DNA from: Synechococcus sp. CC9311
GTDB taxonomy: Bacteria > Cyanobacteriota > Cyanobacteriia > PCC-6307 > Cyanobiaceae
Assembly (NCBI RefSeq): GCF_000014585.1
Contig: NC_008319.1
Location: 186,001-250,000 of the forward strand
Reading direction: 5' to 3'
Length of the DNA: 64,000 nt
Made by a program: the position numbers and the translations under genes. Below the pieces are notes generated by a model. The model had not been told where the DNA came from and searched no databases. It worked only from the letters and a program-made list of their open reading frames with translations. Within the stretch, counting starts at the first letter, position 1. Each line of letters begins with the position of its first letter. Below, in pieces: positions 55,055 through 63,760 of this stretch.

Positions 55055-57247
55055 TTAGTTTCTTGAATGAGAAAATGCTCTGCCAATCGACCGCCACTCG
55101 TCTGGGGCCTGGGCCAGGAGTGCTTTGGCCATTTCTGGAGCGATGCTGATCAGAAGTGGTCCGCATGTTTGGGGATCAACTAATAGATCCAGCAATGCTC
55201 TGCTAGATCTGCTGTTCTTGGTTTTTTGGCCCATCGTCAGCGTTACCAAGGCATGCCCTGAGAGCTGCGCCTTGGGATGCAGCAATGCGAAGGCTCGCCT
55301 ATTTGCTGGAGCAAGGCTGCTCGAGTGGCCTGCACTCAATAGTTCTAGGGCTCCTGGTAAGGCTGGGATTTTTTCCGCGTCCAAAATGACTTGAGGCTGT
55401 GCTGTGACTTCGGGAGCGTCCCCGAGCATCTCGCCTAGGTGGCCTAAAAGCCCAAATCCAGTGATATCAGTTGCGGCATGGAGTTGACCAGGGTGCTCTT
55501 TCTCAAGATTCCTAAGTAGATCAACTAGCCGATGTTGGCTCCTATTCATTTGTGCCAGTGCCTTGTCAAGTTCACCTGGCCGCACGGCCCCTTTCATGGC
55601 TGCAGCGAAGAGCACGCCCATACCAAGTGAACCGCTGAGTAACAACTGGTCGCCGGCTTGTATTCCGCGCTTGTTCCAAATCGGACCTTGCGCTGAACCC
55701 TGCACGTTCAAAGCCACCTGAACCCCTAGGCTCAATGTCCCCTCGGTATGGCTGCGTGATTCCAGGGTGTGGCCGCCGATCAGCTCTGCGCCTTGGGCCT
55801 CAAGCGCCGATCTCAGGCCGGCAAGAGTTTGGCTGAGCAACAGTCGTTGCAACGATTGAGCCGCTTGCGGCAGAGTGACCACGGCTTGGGCTGAGCGCAC
55901 TCTTGCGCCACACGCCCAGAGGTCGGAACAGGCGTGCAGAGCCGTAAGCCTGGCATTAAGCCATGGATCACTGATCAGTGCTGGGAAACCATCCACGCTT
56001 TGCAAAACGGGATCGCCATCTGTGCTTTGGGTCTCTGGTATGGATGCGGCATCCTCTGGTGTATTGCCAAGCTTGGCGAATCCGGCTTCCTCGAGGGCTG
56101 CTTCTAGATCATCTGCGGGAAATTTTGCGGCACAGCCCCGGCAAAGCATGGCGCCTTGCGAATCGTGGTTTTCTTCAGCCATATGCGTCCCTTGCAATCG
56201 GGACATAAACCGGCGGTCAATGTGCTCTTTCCATTTCCACAGCAAGGCGTGGGGGCCTAGGCAGATCGGACCCCAGAGGGCCCATGCTGTTGGTTCCCCG
56301 TTGATGCTGAAACCGCCTACTAACTGCATGGCATGACGCTGGGAGCGCCAGGGACGTAATGGCCTGTTGTTGCAGCTGGCCTTGAGGTTGCGTGACAAGG
56401 GCCCAGCGGCTCGTACAGCCCAGACGCCGGAAGCGGGTCGTGGGTCGGCGTCGATCACAGCGCAGTCTCCTGCCGCGAAATGGCCTGAATGGCCCAGCAC
56501 TTCCAGAGTGGCTTCTGTTCGCACTCTCCCTCGCTCGTCGACTGGTAACCCGCTGTCTTTCAACCAGGTGGGTGCACAGCTACCAGTGCAGTTCAGATCG
56601 AGGCTTTTCTTTCCCTGGAGGGAGGGTTTGGTCCTCCCTCCAGGGGTAGAGGCTGGTTGCACCGATACCCCTGCAAGGGCTAAGCCTCTTTGAAATGGTG
56701 GGTGAATGGAGTCCGTTCGTGCTTGGAGGCTCAACGTTCGGCTGGGCCAGCGATGGCGTAGAGCAAGGCTCACTTCGATTGCCGCTAGGCCTGAACCCAG
56801 AATTCGTACTGGAGCGGTCAGTGAATTCGCGTCGGCCTCATCGATCGCGGTGAGGGCCTGTTCCAGCGGTTTAATCGCGAGGGTGTCTTGTTGGATAGGG
56901 CCAAGGTTGTTGGTGATGCAGCCCACGTTGAGGCTGAGCTGGTCGTATCCAATTGGCGGTCGATCAGCTAACCAGAGTTTGTGTTTTGCGGGATCAAGCC
57001 CTTTGATCTCCGCGACGATGAGAGCAACTTCGGCCTGATCCGTCAGCTGTCTCAGATCGATCTCCAGTTCTTCGCGCTGGTAAAGGCCTGCTACAAGTCC
57101 TGGAACCATTCCTGAATAAAGAGCGGTGCTATGCCGACTGACCAGGGTGATGAAAGTGTTTGGTCTGCTGCCAGGGTTCATGACCCATTTCCTAAGCAGC
57201 AATGCATGGCTGTGCCCTCCTCCGGCCAGCACCAGATGCCCTTTCAT
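55055..57247 (-). CDS. selD: FAD-dependent oxidoreductase fused to selenophosphate synthetase (SelD)
   Basis: The 730-residue fusion has an NDH-type FAD/NAD part in about 1-345 (MKGHLVLAGGGHSHALLLR; the second dinucleotide region starts VRILGSGLAAIEVSLALR; GHFAAGDCAVI) and a selenide, water dikinase part from about 365. The latter starts AMLCRGCAAKFPADD with the catalytic Cys, continues STDGDPVLQSVDGFPALIS, and has ATDITGFGLLGHLGEML. No in-frame UGA was needed; the key residue is Cys. SelD makes selenophosphate for selenouridine or selenocysteine. ATG at 57247 overlaps the galE stop (ATGA), which fixes the start. Confidence 0.9.
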   Translation of the reverse strand: MKGHLVLAGGGHSHALLLRKWVMNPGSRPNTFITLVSRHSTALYSGMVPGLVAGLYQREELEIDLRQLTDQAEVALIVAEIKGLDPAKHKLWLADRPPIGYDQLSLNVGCITNNLGPIQQDTLAIKPLEQALTAIDEADANSLTAPVRILGSGLAAIEVSLALRHRWPSRTLSLQARTDSIHPPFQRGLALAGVSVQPASTPGGRTKPSLQGKKSLDLNCTGSCAPTWLKDSGLPVDERGRVRTEATLEVLGHSGHFAAGDCAVIDADPRPASGVWAVRAAGPLSRNLKASCNNRPLRPWRSQRHAMQLVGGFSINGEPTAWALWGPICLGPHALLWKWKEHIDRRFMSRLQGTHMAEENHDSQGAMLCRGCAAKFPADDLEAALEEAGFAKLGNTPEDAASIPETQSTDGDPVLQSVDGFPALISDPWLNARLTALHACSDLWACGARVRSAQAVVTLPQAAQSLQRLLLSQTLAGLRSALEAQGAELIGGHTLESRSHTEGTLSLGVQVALNVQGSAQGPIWNKRGIQAGDQLLLSGSLGMGVLFAAAMKGAVRPGELDKALAQMNRSQHRLVDLLRNLEKEHPGQLHAATDITGFGLLGHLGEMLGDAPEVTAQPQVILDAEKIPALPGALELLSAGHSSSLAPANRRAFALLHPKAQLSGHALVTLTMGQKTKNSRSSRALLDLLVDPQTCGPLLISIAPEMAKALLAQAPDEWRSIGRAFSHSRN

Positions 57248-58356
57248 GTTTGGCGGATGTAGCCCTGCGGATTGGCCTGTTGCCAAGCCCAGCCATCACG
57301 GCAGATCTCGGCGAGCGAGCGCTGCGTGCGCCAATGGAGGTGTTGGGCCGCCAGAGTTGGATTGGCCACGGTGAGGGCGGCATCGCCAGGACGCCTGGGA
57401 GCGATTCGATAAGGAATCGCACGCTGGCTCGCCGCTTCCATAGCCTTCACCACATCCAGCACGCTCGCTCCCTGCCCGCTCCCCAGATTGAGGGTGAGCA
57501 ATTGGGGATCAGTGTTGAGCAGCGAATGGAGTGCTTCTCGGTGACCTTCGGCTAGATCCATCACGTGGATGTAGTCGCGGACTCCGGTTCCATCCGGCGT
57601 GGGCCAGTCGTCACCAAACACGGTGAGTTCAGGCCGGCGGCCTATGGCCACCTGCGTAATAAAGGGGAACAGATTGTTGGGGATGCCGTTGGGGTCTTCC
57701 CCAATCCGGCCACTGGGGTGGGCGCCTACGGGATTGAAATAGCGCAACCTTGCAATGCGCCAGCCACCCTGGCTGGCTTGGATCGGTTCGGGTTTGCCGC
57801 TGCAGCCTGCTATGTCGGCAAATAGGGCTTCCGCGGCTTGTTTGCTGGCTCCGTAGGGATTGATCGGTTGGATCGGAGCCGTTTCCGGAATCGGCACTTG
57901 ATCCGGGTAGCCGTAAAGGGTTGCGCTACTGCTGAACACCAGGGTGCGGCAGCTGTGGCGGTCCATCGCACTCAGCAGTCTCTGAGAGCCAACAACGTTC
58001 ACATCCCAGTAGCGCAAAGGCTGTTGAACCGATTCACCCACAGCCTTTAGTCCAGCGAAATGAATCACCGCCTCAATCGGCTGGTCGAACGTTTTTGTGC
58101 TTGTGAACAGGGCATCCAGGCATTGGGCGTCCCTGATATCTCCCTCCACAAGGGTCAACGTTTCCGGTGCTGCTCGCAGGGTTGGTTGATCTCGCTGCAA
58201 GCGGGCGCCTGCGAGTTCAGCGACCCGTTCCAGGGCGATCGCTGAGCTGTTGCTGAAATCGTCCAGCACCAACAGTTGATGGCCAGCCTCCAGCAGCACA
58301 AGGCAGGTATGGCTGCCGATAAAGCCGGCTCCGCCCGTAATCAGCAGCTGAGCCAT
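57244..58356 (-). CDS. galE: UDP-glucose 4-epimerase
   Basis: The 370-residue extended SDR has LLITGGAGFIGSHTCLVLL, the substrate-binding FAGLKAVGESVQ, VFSSSATLYG with the Ser-Ser-Ala-Thr segment, and the catalytic NPYGASKQAAE (Tyr/Lys). It interconverts UDP-glucose and UDP-galactose, a donor for glycans. ATG at 58356 (MAQLLITGG) is preferred over a longer frame to 58401. It is coupled to the SelD fusion by an ATGA overlap. Confidence 0.94.
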   Translation of the reverse strand: MAQLLITGGAGFIGSHTCLVLLEAGHQLLVLDDFSNSSAIALERVAELAGARLQRDQPTLRAAPETLTLVEGDIRDAQCLDALFTSTKTFDQPIEAVIHFAGLKAVGESVQQPLRYWDVNVVGSQRLLSAMDRHSCRTLVFSSSATLYGYPDQVPIPETAPIQPINPYGASKQAAEALFADIAGCSGKPEPIQASQGGWRIARLRYFNPVGAHPSGRIGEDPNGIPNNLFPFITQVAIGRRPELTVFGDDWPTPDGTGVRDYIHVMDLAEGHREALHSLLNTDPQLLTLNLGSGQGASVLDVVKAMEAASQRAIPYRIAPRRPGDAALTVANPTLAAQHLHWRTQRSLAEICRDGWAWQQANPQGYIRQT

Positions 58357-58446
58357 TGAACAATCTTTATACCCAAGCATTCTGGGGGGGAGTGGGCCCA
58401 CTTACAAGATTGGGCGGCAGACTGCGCTTGTGATGGTGGTGGCGCT

Positions 58447-59733
58447 GTGAGTCAGCTGCAGACTTTGCGCGGAATGGTGGATCTGCTGCCGGAGCAGACA
58501 CGACGTTGGCAGGCTGTTGAGTCGGTGGCGCGCGAACATTTTCGCTGCGCGGGTTTAGACGAGATTCGAACGCCGTTGCTCGAATTCACGGATCTGTTCG
58601 CCCGGGGCATTGGTGAGGGAACGGATGTGGTGGGTAAGGAGATGTATACCTTCTTGGATCGTGGCGACCGCTCTTGCACCCTGCGTCCAGAAGGCACCGC
58701 CTCTGTGGTGAGAGCAGCCCTGCAACATGGCTTGCTCAGCCAGGGAGCTCAGCGGCTGTGGTACGGCGGCCCGATGTTCCGCTATGAACGTCCTCAGGCT
58801 GGCCGTCAGCGACAGTTTCACCAGATCGGTGTTGAATTTCTCGGGGCCAGCAGTCCGCGAAGCGATGCTGAGGTGATTGCCCTGGCCTGGGATTTGTTGA
58901 CTGACTTGGGAATTCAGGGCCTCAATCTTGAAATCAACAGCCTGGGCACTCCAGATGATCGCCAGCGGTTTCGCTCTGAGCTTGTGCAGTGGCTTGAGGA
59001 GCGCGTTGAGCAGTTGGATGCAGAGTCCCAAGCGCGTCTCACCACGAACCCCCTGCGCATTCTTGACAGCAAAGACAAGGGCACCCAGCAGCTGCTGAAT
59101 GATGCGCCAACGTTGTTGAAGGCACTCAGTAAGGAGAGTGTGGATCGGTTTGAGCAGGTGTGTGCCCTGCTGACCGCGCTGCAGATTCCCTATCAACTCA
59201 ATCCTCGCTTGGTGCGCGGTCTCGATTACTACGGCCACACTGCCTTTGAAATCACCAGCGATCAACTTGGTGCCCAGGCCACGGTCTGTGGCGGTGGTCG
59301 TTACGACGGTCTGATCCAGCAATTGGGTGGTCCAGTTACGCCCGCGATCGGCTGGGCATTAGGGATGGAACGTCTGTTGCTGGTGATCTCCGCTGCTGCG
59401 CAAGCCGATCCCGATGGAGCTGCGGCACGGCTCACTGCGACGCCATCACCGCTGGTCTACGTGATCAATCGCGGCGAGCAGGCTGAACCGCAAGCGTTGA
59501 GCTTGGCCCGGCAATGGCGGGGGGCAGGCCTTGCCGTTGAGCTGGATGGCTCGAGCGCGTCGTTCGGCAAGCAGTTCAAGCGTGCCGATCGTTCCGGTGC
59601 GCCATGGGCTGTGGTGCTTGGCGACGAAGAGGCTTCGGCCGGCCAGGTGCGGCTGAAGCCCTTGCGTGGTGAGGGGGAGGAAAAGCAACTCACCTGGGAG
59701 GACGCGCTGTCTTACCTCATGAAACAGCGATAA
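58447..59733 (+). CDS. hisS: histidyl-tRNA synthetase
   Basis: The 428-residue class II synthetase has [13 protein letters not shown] at the N-terminus, motif 2 in [11 protein letters not shown] and [20 protein letters not shown], the histidine-specific [14 protein letters not shown], and [13 protein letters not shown] near residue 285. A C-terminal anticodon-binding domain fills about 335-428. It charges tRNA-His. The start is GTG at 58447. It is divergent from galE. Confidence 0.95.
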
Positions 59734-59769
59734 CCTGCCGGGATCAAAGACGACGCCAACGTTTCTCCG

Positions 59770-61209
59770 ATGAGCAGCAATCCCACGATTCAATCGATTT
59801 GCTGTATCGGTGCTGGCTATGTAGGCGGTCCCACCATGGCTGTGATCGCCGATCGCTGTCCGGATGTGAAGGTCACGGTTGTGGACATCAATCAGGATCG
59901 GATTGCTGCCTGGAACAACGGCGATCTCTCCAAGTTGCCTGTGTATGAACCAGGCCTGGATGCGGTGGTGGAGCGGGCCCGCGGGCGCAATTTATTTTTC
60001 TCCACGGCTGTGGAGGAAACGATTGCGTCTGCGGACATGGTGTTCATCTCCGTAAACACACCCACCAAGACCAAGGGCCTGGGTGCTGGGCAGGCCAGTG
60101 ATCTTCGCTGGGTGGAAGCCTGCGCGCGAACGGTGGCGAAGGCCGCTCAGGGCTACACGATCGTGGTGGAGAAAAGTACCCTTCCGGTTCGAACGGCGGA
60201 AGCCGTCAAGGCGATTTTGGGGTCCGTTGATCCATCGTCGGAGCTGAAAACTTTTTCGGTGCTTTCCAATCCTGAGTTTTTGGCTGAGGGGACGGCGATT
60301 CGCGATCTTGCAAGCCCAGATCGCGTCTTGATCGGTGGGGATAATGCCGAAGCGATCGATGCTTTGGCAGAGATTTATCAACAGTGGGTGCCTGAAGAGA
60401 AGATTCTTCGCACCAATTTGTGGAGCAGCGAGTTGTCCAAGCTCACCGCTAACGCGTTTCTTGCGCAGAGAATTAGCTCGATCAACTCCGTTGCGGCTCT
60501 GTGTGAAGCCACCGGTGCGGATGTGCGCGAGGTGGCGAAGGCGATCGGCACCGATAGCCGGATTGGACCCAAATTTCTGAGTGCAGGCCCTGGTTTTGGG
60601 GGTAGTTGTTTCCAGAAAGATATCCTCAATTTGGTGTATCTCTGTCGTCACTTCGGTTTGCCAGATGTGGCCGACTATTGGGAGAGTGTGGTGTTGCTGA
60701 ACACCTGGCAACAGCACCGCATCGCCCGCTTGGTGGTTCAGAAATTGTTTGGCACGGTCACGGGCAAGCGACTGGCCATTTTGGGCTTTGCGTTTAAGGC
60801 GGACACCAACGACACGCGCGAGGCTCCAGCGATTCGAATTTGCAGAGATCTTCTTGAAGAAGGCGCTCAGCTGGCCATTCATGATCCAAAGGTGGATCCG
60901 GAACAGATCAGCCGCGATTTAAAACTGATTGCGAGCCACGCACCGGAGGCGGATGCCGGGCCAACTCGGGGTGCCTTGAGTGGAGAAGCCACCTGGTGGC
61001 CCAGCCCCGATGTGGCCTCAGCGCTGCGGGGTGCCGATGCCGTCCTGATCCTCACGGAGTGGAAGCAGTATCGGGAGCTGGATTGGGCCGCACTTGCGCC
61101 GTTGATGCGCAAACCGGCTTGGTTGTTTGATGCCCGTGGCGTCGCTGACCCGAAACAAGTTGCCTCCGCTGGTCTTAACGTTTGGCGCGTTGGCGAGGGT
61201 GACGCGTGA
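59770..61209 (+). CDS. ugd: UDP-glucose 6-dehydrogenase (long, eukaryotic-like form)
   Basis: The 479-residue enzyme has CCIGAGYVGGPTMAVIAD, VEKSTLPVRTAEA, and the catalytic Cys in GPGFGGSCFQKDILNL (about 280). The length and GGSCFQKD form match the longer, eukaryote-like dehydrogenases rather than the 390-residue bacterial ones. It makes UDP-glucuronate for glycans. It overlaps the epimerase downstream by 4 nt (GTGA), indicating joint translation. Confidence 0.93.
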   Translation: MSSNPTIQSICCIGAGYVGGPTMAVIADRCPDVKVTVVDINQDRIAAWNNGDLSKLPVYEPGLDAVVERARGRNLFFSTAVEETIASADMVFISVNTPTKTKGLGAGQASDLRWVEACARTVAKAAQGYTIVVEKSTLPVRTAEAVKAILGSVDPSSELKTFSVLSNPEFLAEGTAIRDLASPDRVLIGGDNAEAIDALAEIYQQWVPEEKILRTNLWSSELSKLTANAFLAQRISSINSVAALCEATGADVREVAKAIGTDSRIGPKFLSAGPGFGGSCFQKDILNLVYLCRHFGLPDVADYWESVVLLNTWQQHRIARLVVQKLFGTVTGKRLAILGFAFKADTNDTREAPAIRICRDLLEEGAQLAIHDPKVDPEQISRDLKLIASHAPEADAGPTRGALSGEATWWPSPDVASALRGADAVLILTEWKQYRELDWAALAPLMRKPAWLFDARGVADPKQVASAGLNVWRVGEGDA

Positions 61210-62246
61210 GCCAGGTGTCTTTACGTCCGATTTTGGTCACAGGTGCGGCTGGCTTCATCGGAGCCGCGTTGTGCGAGCGACTGCTTCAACGCGGTGATCG
61301 TGTGATCGGCATTGACAATCTCAATGATTACTACGACCCAGCCCTGAAGCAGGCACGTCTTGCTCGCATTGAGACACTGGCCGTGTCAACGGCGGGAGCT
61401 TGGAGTTTCCACCGCTTGGCCTTGGAGGATGGTGATGCCTTGCTCAAGCTGTTTGCGGCAGAGCAGCCTCGCGTGGTGGTCAATCTTGCTGCCCAAGCGG
61501 GTGTTCGTTACTCACTGGAGAATCCAGCTGCCTACATCCAGAGCAATTTGGTGGGCTTTGGCCACATCCTTGAAGGTTGTCGTCACCACGGCGTTGACAA
61601 TTTGGTGTACGCCTCCAGCAGCTCGGTGTATGGCGGCAACCGCAATTTGCCGTTTCACGAACAGCAAGCTGTGAATCACCCCGTGAGCCTCTATGCGGCC
61701 AGCAAGAAAGCGAATGAGTTGATGGCACACACCTACAGCCACCTCTATGGGTTGCCAGCAACTGGCTTGCGCTTTTTTACGGTTTACGGCCCATGGGGCA
61801 GACCGGATATGGCTCCAATGTTGTTTGCCAGGGCGATCTTGGCGGGTGAACCCATCAAGGTGTTCAATCACGGGAAAATGCAGCGTGATTTCACTTACAT
61901 CGACGACATCGTGGAGGGTGTGCTGCGCTGTTGCGATCAGCCCGCCACCTCGAATCTCGACTTTGATCCGATGCAACCTGACCCGGCTACGGCTGCTGCA
62001 CCCCATCGTGTGTTCAATATCGGCAACAGTCAGCCCACCGAACTTCTTCGTTTTATTGAGGTGATGGAACAGGCGTTAGGCAGGGAAGCAATCAAGGATT
62101 TTCAGCCGATGCAGCCTGGTGATGTGGTGGCCACGGCTGCAAACACAGAGGCTTTAGAAACTTGGGTGGGATTTAAGCCTTCGACCCCGATCGAAGAGGG
62201 CATCCAACGGTTTGCTGATTGGTACCGGAAGTTTTATCAACCATAG
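61206..62246 (+). CDS. UDP-glucuronate 4-epimerase-like NAD-dependent epimerase
   Basis: The 346-residue extended SDR has LVTGAAGFIGAALCERLL, the motif DNLNDYYDPALKQARL typical of UDP-glucuronate 4-epimerases, VYASSSSVYGGN, and YAASKKANELM with the catalytic Tyr and Lys. It would convert UDP-glucuronate from Ugd to UDP-galacturonate. The GTG start lies in the ugd stop region. Its end overlaps the convergent small gene by 10 nt. Confidence 0.9.
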   Translation: MSQVSLRPILVTGAAGFIGAALCERLLQRGDRVIGIDNLNDYYDPALKQARLARIETLAVSTAGAWSFHRLALEDGDALLKLFAAEQPRVVVNLAAQAGVRYSLENPAAYIQSNLVGFGHILEGCRHHGVDNLVYASSSSVYGGNRNLPFHEQQAVNHPVSLYAASKKANELMAHTYSHLYGLPATGLRFFTVYGPWGRPDMAPMLFARAILAGEPIKVFNHGKMQRDFTYIDDIVEGVLRCCDQPATSNLDFDPMQPDPATAAAPHRVFNIGNSQPTELLRFIEVMEQALGREAIKDFQPMQPGDVVATAANTEALETWVGFKPSTPIEEGIQRFADWYRKFYQP

Positions 62247-62689
62247 AAGCGTTTCCCGTCCACACGTTTTTGTTGGTGCCTGCGGGCTTGCTTGCGGGTG
62301 TATTCGCTAACGGTTGGATTGGCCACGCTCGGGTCGACATGAGCCACCTGCTCCCAGAGATGTTGGGGCGCCCAGCGCACTGTGTATTCATCAGGGGAAT
62401 GTTTGATGATGTGGCACCAATGGTTGCTGCCGCATTGTTCGCAATACAGCTCCTCAAGCCACTCGTTGCTTAACACAAACACTGGATAAGCATTGATGAC
62501 CAGTCGTGCAGTTTTGGAAGCCATCCCACGTCTCTGAAGCGCTTCTGCGCTCAGTAAATGCAAAAAATATTTTTTACCATTGCCGCGAATAATCTGGTCT
62601 TGGTGGACCGGGCAAACCAGCTTCCGGCCTTTTAGGCGTCTGTCGCGAGATCGCCGTATTTTCTGATGCTGTTTGACTGAAGAGGTCAA
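62237..62689 (-). CDS. conserved hypothetical protein with zinc-binding Cys pairs
   Basis: The 150-residue basic protein has CPVHQDQI near residue 26 and LYCEQCGSNHWCHI near 82, which could form one zinc site. Between them is a helical segment with SAEALQRRGMASKTARLV, and the end is Arg/Lys-rich. The start is TTG at 62689; the next in-frame upstream codons reach a stop without an ATG. No family recognised; a nucleic-acid role is possible from the charge. Confidence 0.65.
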   Translation of the reverse strand: MTSSVKQHQKIRRSRDRRLKGRKLVCPVHQDQIIRGNGKKYFLHLLSAEALQRRGMASKTARLVINAYPVFVLSNEWLEELYCEQCGSNHWCHIIKHSPDEYTVRWAPQHLWEQVAHVDPSVANPTVSEYTRKQARRHQQKRVDGKRFYG

Positions 62690-62856
62690 TGAGAACCATT
62701 CTTCGTTTCACTCAGACTATGCCTTCACACCTCGATTGAGGAATCTATAAGTGCTTGAATTGGATTGAGAACTGATTTATGCACGATTGGAATTACGCAT
62801 CGTGTTACGCGCCTGCCGCCTGAGTGATGCCTTCTCAAATAAACTTTAATAAAAAA

Positions 62857-62883
62857 CCCATTGATAATAAAGATATCAATGGG
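62857..62883 (-). terminator. Rho-independent terminator of psbEFLJ
   Basis: A perfect 10-bp inverted repeat, CCCATTGATA and TATCAATGGG, with a 7-nt loop. On the minus strand the stem is followed directly by TTTTTT, as expected of an intrinsic terminator 28 nt after the psbJ stop. Confidence 0.9.
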
Positions 62884-62911
62884 AAATATTTAATAGGGTT
62901 GAAGAAATTAT

Positions 62912-63112
62912 TTAAGCAGAGCCAACGCCCACATAGGAGCCATAAAAGAAGAGGCCAACAACAAAAATGACTGCCATCCCGCCCGCTGTGGCAACAAGCC
63001 AAAGAGGAAGAGTGCCTTCAGTCCAGCGCGACTTCCAGGCAACGGCTGGTCGGCCATCAGGTAGACGATCTGGTATGCGACCGTCTGGCAGATTGGATTT
63101 CTTACCGCTCAT
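62912..63112 (-). CDS. psbJ: photosystem II reaction-centre protein J
   Basis: The 66-residue protein ends with the single helix [20 protein letters not shown] and [12 protein letters not shown], the core of PsbJ. The hydrophilic N-terminal half (about 35 residues) is longer than in most cyanobacteria. It is the last gene of the psbEFLJ operon, with the terminator just downstream, and acts in PSII assembly around the plastoquinone sites. Confidence 0.95.
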   Translation of the reverse strand: MSGKKSNLPDGRIPDRLPDGRPAVAWKSRWTEGTLPLWLVATAGGMAVIFVVGLFFYGSYVGVGSA

Positions 63113-63123
63113 GATTCAGACCT

Positions 63124-63243
63124 TCAGTTGAAGAAGTAGCTGGAAAAAAGGATTCCAGTCGTAAAAACAATCAACAGCCCGAGATAAAGGCTGGTGCGGT
63201 TTAGTTCAACCGGCAGATTGTTGGGGTTGGGATTGCGCTCCAT
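63124..63243 (-). CDS. psbL: photosystem II protein L
   Basis: A 39-residue protein, reading [19 protein letters not shown] then [21 protein letters not shown], matches PsbL almost perfectly. It stabilises the PSII dimer and QA function. It lies 11 nt upstream of psbJ and 18 nt downstream of psbF. Confidence 0.97.
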   Translation of the reverse strand: MERNPNPNNLPVELNRTSLYLGLLIVFTTGILFSSYFFN

Positions 63244-63261
63244 GGAAATTTCGTTGGGTGA

Positions 63262-63399
63262 TTAGCGGCGAATAAACTGCATCGCAGCTAGGGCACCCAA
63301 GAAGAAAACTGTGGGAACACCCAAGGTGTGCAAAGCAAGCCAACGCACCGTAAAGATCGGGTAGTTGCGAGGCGTTGAAGTGGCTGGAGTCTGTGTCAT
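63262..63399 (-). CDS. psbF: cytochrome b559 beta subunit
   Basis: The 45-residue protein has [20 protein letters not shown], with the heme-ligand His in the single helix, and ends AAMQFIRR. With PsbE it forms cytochrome b559. It starts 3 nt after psbE and is too short to be picked up by most gene finders. Confidence 0.97.
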   Translation of the reverse strand: MTQTPATSTPRNYPIFTVRWLALHTLGVPTVFFLGALAAMQFIRR

Positions 63400-63402
63400 G
63401 GC

Positions 63403-63651
63403 TTATTTCAAGCGCAGGTCGAGTTCAGATTTGCCCTCATAACGCTGGCTCACAACAGGAGCCTTGCTTTCAGAGGCCTGAAAATAAGCATCTGGACGAG
63501 GTGTGCCGAAGGCGTCGTAAGCGAGGCCTGTGGACACGAACAGGAACCCTGCCAAGAAAATGGATGGCAAGGTAATGGCATGAATCACCCAGTAGCGAAT
63601 ACTGGTGATGATTTCAAAAAACGGGCGTTCCCCGGTGGAGCCGGCAGCCAT
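63403..63651 (-). CDS. psbE: cytochrome b559 alpha subunit
   Basis: The 82-residue protein has [20 protein letters not shown], with the heme His in the helix, and the lumenal tail [16 protein letters not shown]. It is the first gene of psbEFLJ and follows ycf48, the usual cyanobacterial order. Confidence 0.97.
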   Translation of the reverse strand: MAAGSTGERPFFEIITSIRYWVIHAITLPSIFLAGFLFVSTGLAYDAFGTPRPDAYFQASESKAPVVSQRYEGKSELDLRLK

Positions 63652-63681
63652 AGCATCGGGCGTATCAGCTAATTGATCTTA

Positions 63682-63693
63682 GGGCAGCTGCCC
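63682..63693. promoter_or_regulatory. 12-bp perfect palindrome between ycf48 and psbE
   Basis: GGGCAGCTGCCC is a perfect inverted repeat in the 109-nt gap between the ycf48 stop and psbE. It has no T-run, so it is a weak terminator candidate; a protein-binding site or leader hairpin is equally possible. TAAGAT on the minus strand lies just beyond it, a possible -10-like element. Confidence 0.35.
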
Positions 63694-63760
63694 CGAACTC
63701 GCGCTGCTCTCACCGCACTGGTTACAGAGCGTTGTCAGAGCCGCGGGAGTTCTCATCTGA

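Noticed and set aside
55055-57247. Selenocysteine codon in SelD
   Set aside because: The catalytic position reads Cys in CRGCAAKF and no in-frame UGA interrupts the gene.
58555-59322. 255-codon minus-strand frame opposite hisS
   Set aside because: hisS carries all class II motifs; the opposite frame has none.
59992-60882. 296-codon minus-strand frame opposite ugd
   Set aside because: Shadow; ugd is unmistakable on the plus strand.
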